Shown here piece after piece: positions 60,758-64,000 of a DNA stretch of 64,000 nt (position 1 is the first letter of the stretch; every line of letters begins with the position of its first letter). This DNA is from Ralstonia condita. GTDB lineage: Bacteria; Pseudomonadota; Gammaproteobacteria; Burkholderiales; Burkholderiaceae. The translations under genes and the position numbers were made by a program. The notes beneath the pieces were generated by a model. The model made no database searches. It was not told where the DNA came from and saw only the letters and a program-made list of their open reading frames with translations. The DNA is taken from positions 372,001-436,000 of the forward strand of contig NZ_CATYWO010000002.1 in assembly GCF_958405655.1 (NCBI RefSeq), written 5' to 3'.

Positions 60758-62344
60758 TCAATGGAACTGGTTCATTGTGTTGTCTTTACCAGCCGCCTTC
60801 AGCGCAGCTTCGCCGCTGAAGTATTCCTTGTGGTCGTCGCCGATGTCCGAGCCCGACATGTTCTGGTGCTTGACGCAGGCGATGCCTTGGCGGATTTCCT
60901 TGCGCTGCACGCCAGCCACGTAACCGAGCATGCCCTGGTCGCCGAAGTATTCCTTGGCCAGGTTGTCGGTCGACAGCGCGGCGGTGTGGTACGTCGGCAG
61001 CGTGATCAGGTGGTGGAAGATGCCGGCTTCGCGCGATGCATCAGCCTGGAACGTGCGGATCTTCTCGTCGGCGAGCTTCGCCAGTTCGCTGTCGTCGTAC
61101 TCGGCGCTCATCAGTTGGCCGCGCTCGTAGGCCGACACGTCCTTGCCGGCTTCCTTCATGGCGTCATACACCTGCTGACGGAAGTTCAGCGTCCAGTTGA
61201 ACGACGGGCTGTTGTTGTACACCAGCTTGGCGTTCGGGATGACCTTGCGGATTTCCTTGACCATGCCACCGATCTGGCCGATGTGCGGTTTTTCGGTTTC
61301 GATCCACAGCAGGTCGGCGCCGTTTTGCAGCGAGGTGATGCAATCCAGCACGCAACGTGCTTCGCCCGTGCCGGCGCGGAACTGGAACAGGTTGCTCGGC
61401 AGGCGCTTCGGACGCAGCAGCTTGCCGTCGCGCTTGATGACGACGTCACCGTTGCCCAGCTGGTCGGCCGACAGTTCTTCGCAATCGAGGAACGAGTTGT
61501 ATTGGTCGCCCAGGTCGCCCGGCGTGTTCGTCACGGCGATCTGCTTGGTCAGGCCGGCGCCCAGCGAGTCGGTACGGGCGACGATGATGCCGTCGTCCAC
61601 GCCCAGTTCCAGGAACGCGTAACGGATCGCGCGGATCTTGGCGAGGAAGTCTTCATGCGGCACGGTGACCTTGCCATCCTGGTGGCCGCACTGCTTCTCA
61701 TCCGACACCTGGTTTTCGATCTGGATGCAGCAGGCGCCCGCTTCGATGAACTGCTTGGCCAGCAGGTACGTGGCTTCTGCGTTGCCGAAGCCGGCGTCGA
61801 TGTCGGCAATGATGGGCACCACGTGGGTGACGTGGTTGTCGATCTTTTCCTGGATGGCGGCCTTGGCGGCTGCGTCCTTCGCGGCGTCCAGTTCGCGGAA
61901 CAGGCCACCCAGTTCACGGGCGTCGGCCTGGCGCAGGAACGTGTACAGCTCGCGGATCAGCGCGCTGACAGAAGTCTTCTCGTGCATCGATTGGTCCGGC
62001 AGCGGGCCGAACTCCGAGCGCAGTGCGGCGACCATCCAGCCCGACAGGTACAGGTAGCGGCGTTCGGTGCTCTTGAAGTGCTTCTTGATGGAAATCATCT
62101 TCTGCTGGCCGATGAAGCCGTGCCAGCAACCCAGGGACTGCGTGTACTTGGCCGGATCGGCGTCGTAGGCGGCCATGTCGGCGCGCATGATCTTGGCGGT
62201 GTACTTGGCGATGTCCAGACCCGTCTTGAACTTGTTCTGGGCACGCATGCGCGCAGCGTACTCGGGGTTGATCGCGTTCCATGCGCTGCCGTAGGTTTCT
62301 TTCACATCGGCAACTGCCTTGATGTCGTCTTGATACTGGGCCAT
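60758..62344 (-). CDS. aceA: Isocitrate lyase
   Basis: 528 residues, the longer class known from Pseudomonas-like bacteria (the E. coli enzyme has about 434). The active-site loop is KQCGH (217-221, catalytic Cys219), and PIIADIDAGFGNAEATYLLAKQFIEAGACCIQIENQ holds the metal-binding Asp residues. It splits isocitrate to succinate and glyoxylate for growth on acetate or fatty acids. Ribosome site AGGAAA. Malate synthase is not adjacent. A palindrome upstream suggests repressor control. Confidence 0.97.
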   Translation of the reverse strand: MAQYQDDIKAVADVKETYGSAWNAINPEYAARMRAQNKFKTGLDIAKYTAKIMRADMAAYDADPAKYTQSLGCWHGFIGQQKMISIKKHFKSTERRYLYLSGWMVAALRSEFGPLPDQSMHEKTSVSALIRELYTFLRQADARELGGLFRELDAAKDAAAKAAIQEKIDNHVTHVVPIIADIDAGFGNAEATYLLAKQFIEAGACCIQIENQVSDEKQCGHQDGKVTVPHEDFLAKIRAIRYAFLELGVDDGIIVARTDSLGAGLTKQIAVTNTPGDLGDQYNSFLDCEELSADQLGNGDVVIKRDGKLLRPKRLPSNLFQFRAGTGEARCVLDCITSLQNGADLLWIETEKPHIGQIGGMVKEIRKVIPNAKLVYNNSPSFNWTLNFRQQVYDAMKEAGKDVSAYERGQLMSAEYDDSELAKLADEKIRTFQADASREAGIFHHLITLPTYHTAALSTDNLAKEYFGDQGMLGYVAGVQRKEIRQGIACVKHQNMSGSDIGDDHKEYFSGEAALKAAGKDNTMNQFH

Positions 62345-62852
62345 GTCAATTTCCTGGAAATAAAGCGCGTTTCAAAAGAAAGGGTTGCATGTGCAGCTCC
62401 GGATACCGAAGCGAGCAGCGTGGAAATATTGTAAGGCTCCCCTGACGCAACGCAGCAAGGTCTTATATAAGACATAAGAGTTAGTTTCTCTTTATTTTTC
62501 AGATAGATAGGCATCGTTTTTTGCAATGCGGAACGCCTTTTCAGCAAACGGGAAGACAGCGCCGGAAAATTCCGATCATAATTTCACGATATGAAACGCG
62601 CTTTCAGTAAATGAGGTGGGCATACGCTTGGGGGAGATGACCCCGTGGGAAGACTGTCGGGGGCATATGCCCTGCGCAGGGCAGTTCTCCTCCGATCGCG
62701 CCGCCACGTGGCGTAGGCACGTGGATACCGCCGGATTTCTGACTGCCATGGCGGCTCTTCTGACGGGGGAATCTGGCGGCGCCATCCCGGGTCAGCAGAC
62801 CGTGATGCGCGGCGGAGCCTTGCTCAGGGACCGGCCAGGCCGTCTCGTTGCA
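62345..62852. other. Intergenic region upstream of aceA
   Basis: 508 bases. The half near aceA is AT-rich and has a perfect 14-base palindrome GTCTTATATAAGAC (62460-62473), about 116 bases before the start. A smaller dyad TTTCA-CGATA-TGAAA lies at 62582-62596. The other half is GC-rich, next to the stop of the nucleotidyltransferase, and holds nothing recognisable. Confidence 0.65.
62460..62473. promoter_or_regulatory. Palindromic operator candidate of aceA
   Basis: GTCTTATATAAGAC is a perfect dyad in the aceA upstream region; its size and AT-rich centre suit a GntR-type or similar dimeric regulator of acetate or fatty-acid metabolism. The regulator is not identified. Confidence 0.5.
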
Positions 62853-63449
62853 TCACCGCGCCAGGTCGGCCGGCGTATCGATATCGCGCAGGGTGCCTGC
62901 GTCGTTGGTATTGATCCGGATGAGCGTGCCCGGATGGATCAACCGCCGGGCGCCCTCGTCACCGTCGAGCGACGTCAGGCCAGCGAAGAATGCCGCGCCG
63001 AAACCGATCGGGTGACCGCGCTGCCCGGCATGAAAAGGGGCGACGCAATGGCTCGCGTCAACAGCACGGGCGATCTCGGCGATGGTGCCTGGGGCAATCC
63101 ACGGCATGTCGGCCAGGGCGATGACCCAACCGCCCGCCTCCGGGCGCGCCGCCACGCCGGCGGCCAGGCTGGCCCCCATGCCACGTGCGGCATCGGCGCA
63201 GAAAACAACCTCGCAGCCGGCCTCGGCCAGCAGCGCAGCCAGCAGCTCAACCTGCGCGCCATGCGTGGCCGCGGCAGGCACCACCGCGACCACATCGCCC
63301 AGCGCCTGCTTCAAGTGCCGCGCGGCTTGCACCGCCACGGGGGTGCCGTCCGGCAGCGGCGCCATCAACTTGTTGGCCACGCCTGTCGGGTCAAAGCGGC
63401 TGCCGCGGCCTGCGGCCAGCAAGACGCCGACAACAGGCCGCAACGCCAT
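62853..63449 (-). CDS. MobA/MocA-like nucleotidyltransferase
   Basis: 198 residues from MALRPVVGVLLAAGRGSRFDPTGVANKLM, the L-A-A-G-x-G-x-R nucleotide-binding signature with the K-L-M substrate loop. Then ALADMPWIAPGTI supplies the metal-binding Asp, as in MocA/MobA enzymes, and GQRGHPIGFGAAFFAGL is typical of molybdenum cofactor cytidylyl/guanylyltransferases. Its ATG shares one base with the stop of the Ohr gene before it. It probably adds a nucleotide to molybdopterin, but no molybdoenzyme gene is adjacent, so a sugar nucleotide is not excluded. Confidence 0.85.
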   Translation of the reverse strand: MALRPVVGVLLAAGRGSRFDPTGVANKLMAPLPDGTPVAVQAARHLKQALGDVVAVVPAAATHGAQVELLAALLAEAGCEVVFCADAARGMGASLAAGVAARPEAGGWVIALADMPWIAPGTIAEIARAVDASHCVAPFHAGQRGHPIGFGAAFFAGLTSLDGDEGARRLIHPGTLIRINTNDAGTLRDIDTPADLAR

Positions 63450-63883
63450 CACACCACCTCCGTCTTGAGCGTGACTTCCACGTTGTTGCGCGTGGCGTTC
63501 GAATATGGACACACCTCATGTGCCTTGGCGACCAGGGCCTCGGCATCCCCATGAGAGAGGCCGCTGATGCGTGCGGTCAGCCCGACCTTCAGGCCGAAGC
63601 CGCCTTCCGGACGCGTACCGATGCCCACATCGCAGTGGATCTCGATGTTGCTCGGATTGAGCTTGAGCATGCTCTTGGCAACAAAGTCACACGCCGAACC
63701 GAAGCACGCGGCGTAACCCGCGGCAAACAGGTCTTCCGGCGTGGTCGTGTCGGGCTTGCCAGGGCCTCCCATCGACTTCGGCACGGACAGGTTGTGCGAG
63801 ACCTGGCCATCTTCGGTCTGCGTGTGGCCGTTGCGGCCACCGGTGGCGGTGGCGTGGGCGGTATACAGAATATTCAATGCCAT
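63449..63883 (-). CDS. Organic hydroperoxide resistance protein (Ohr), second copy
   Basis: 144 residues starting MALNILYTAHATATGGRNG, with Cys60 (GYAACFGSA) and Cys125 (HEVCPYSNATRNN) as the redox pair. It is a true Ohr-type peroxidase and is paralogous to the product at 5973, sharing the same motifs with many substitutions elsewhere. No ohrR lies beside it. The start at 63883 is chosen because upstream residues do not match the family. It is coupled to the nucleotidyltransferase by a one-base overlap. Confidence 0.92.
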   Translation of the reverse strand: MALNILYTAHATATGGRNGHTQTEDGQVSHNLSVPKSMGGPGKPDTTTPEDLFAAGYAACFGSACDFVAKSMLKLNPSNIEIHCDVGIGTRPEGGFGLKVGLTARISGLSHGDAEALVAKAHEVCPYSNATRNNVEVTLKTEVV

Positions 63884-63943
63884 GACGTGCCCCTCTGCGG
63901 GATGAACAACGCGTTGCCGGACGCAAGAAACGGTCCGCTGAAC

Positions 63944-63980
63944 AAGAAAGCCGGCACACATTGCTGCATGCCGGCTTTCA
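63944..63980 (-). terminator. Terminator hairpin of a gene beyond the window
   Basis: Perfect 10-base stem AAAGCCGGCA (63947-63956) / TGCCGGCTTT (63969-63978) with a 12-base loop and T-rich sequence on the minus side. It lies upstream of the second ohr gene, so it most likely ends a minus-strand gene that starts beyond 64000. Confidence 0.75.
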
Positions 63981-64000
63981 TCACATCACGCGACGATGAC

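Noticed and set aside
1..64000. CRISPR arrays, tRNA or rRNA genes, insertion sequences
   Set aside because: No regularly spaced repeats, cloverleaf-like genes, transposase motifs or terminal inverted repeats were seen when reading both strands by eye; a covariance-model scan was not possible.

Overview
The window looks like a Ralstonia-type betaproteobacterium (Ralstonia/Cupriavidus/Burkholderia branch). Grounds: high-GC codon use throughout, a Burkholderiales-type monomeric porin ending in Phe, a short H-NS protein of the betaproteobacterial kind, a 528-residue isocitrate lyase, and a split flagellar regulon in fliC-D-S-T / fliLMNOPQR / flgA-L blocks. The genus is inferred; no rRNA or tRNA gene is present to confirm it, and no transposase, CRISPR array or integrase was seen.

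Layout. (1) 1-5830: a tightly overlapped plus-strand glycan operon (DegT-type aminotransferase cut by the window start, PhyH-like dioxygenase, three-domain methyltransferase, GNAT, WbqC, GT2) that runs straight into fliE; it probably builds the sugar that decorates flagellin or a surface glycan. (2) 5973-7985: ohr-ohrR peroxide module followed by a glycosyltransferase overlapping ohrR. (3) 7996-11931: fliT, fliS, fliD, fliC on the minus strand, with sigma-28 promoters before fliD and fliC and a terminator after fliC. (4) 12330-14930: a LuxR/NarL-type regulator without a phospho-acceptor Asp, converging on a PAS-GGDEF-EAL protein. (5) 15200-19435: fliL-M-N-O-P-Q-R, switch and export gate. (6) 19754-36786 plus 36831-38970: an aryl polyene (APE) pigment cluster with chain-length factor, PlsC-type acyltransferase, two ACPs, membrane protein, acyl ligase fused to a dehydratase, GT2-LpxL fusion, aromatic amino acid ammonia-lyase, thioesterase, LolA, MMPL exporter, three ketosynthases, dehydratase, ketoreductase, two small secreted proteins, a methyltransferase and a halogenase-like flavoprotein. 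(7) 39018-52737: a DUF1275 membrane protein and the rod/hook block flgL-K-J-I-H-G-F-E-D-C-B on the minus strand, diverging from flgA-flgM-flgN. (8) 53191-64000: a second regulator with a degenerate receiver, a porin with its terminator, a GntR/UTRA regulator, H-NS, a PAS-GGDQF-EAL protein, a glycine-zipper lipoprotein, a cluster of DnaA boxes, isocitrate lyase with a palindromic upstream site, a MobA-like nucleotidyltransferase and a second Ohr protein.

How the parts work together. The flagellar genes here cover the rod, hook, filament, cap, chaperones, export gate and C-ring switch. fliF-G-H-I-J-K, flhA/B, flhDC, motAB and che genes are not in the window, so the regulon must be completed elsewhere. 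Late flagellar control is readable: FlgM (anti-sigma-28) and the filament/junction genes fliC, fliDST and flgKL each carry a recognisable sigma-28 promoter. The APE cluster is predicted to make an aromatic head acid through the ammonia-lyase, activate it on an ACP, extend it with the KS/CLF/KR/DH set, possibly methylate or halogenate it, esterify it to a lipid and move it to the outer membrane with the LolA/MMPL pair. No phosphopantetheinyl transferase is in the window.
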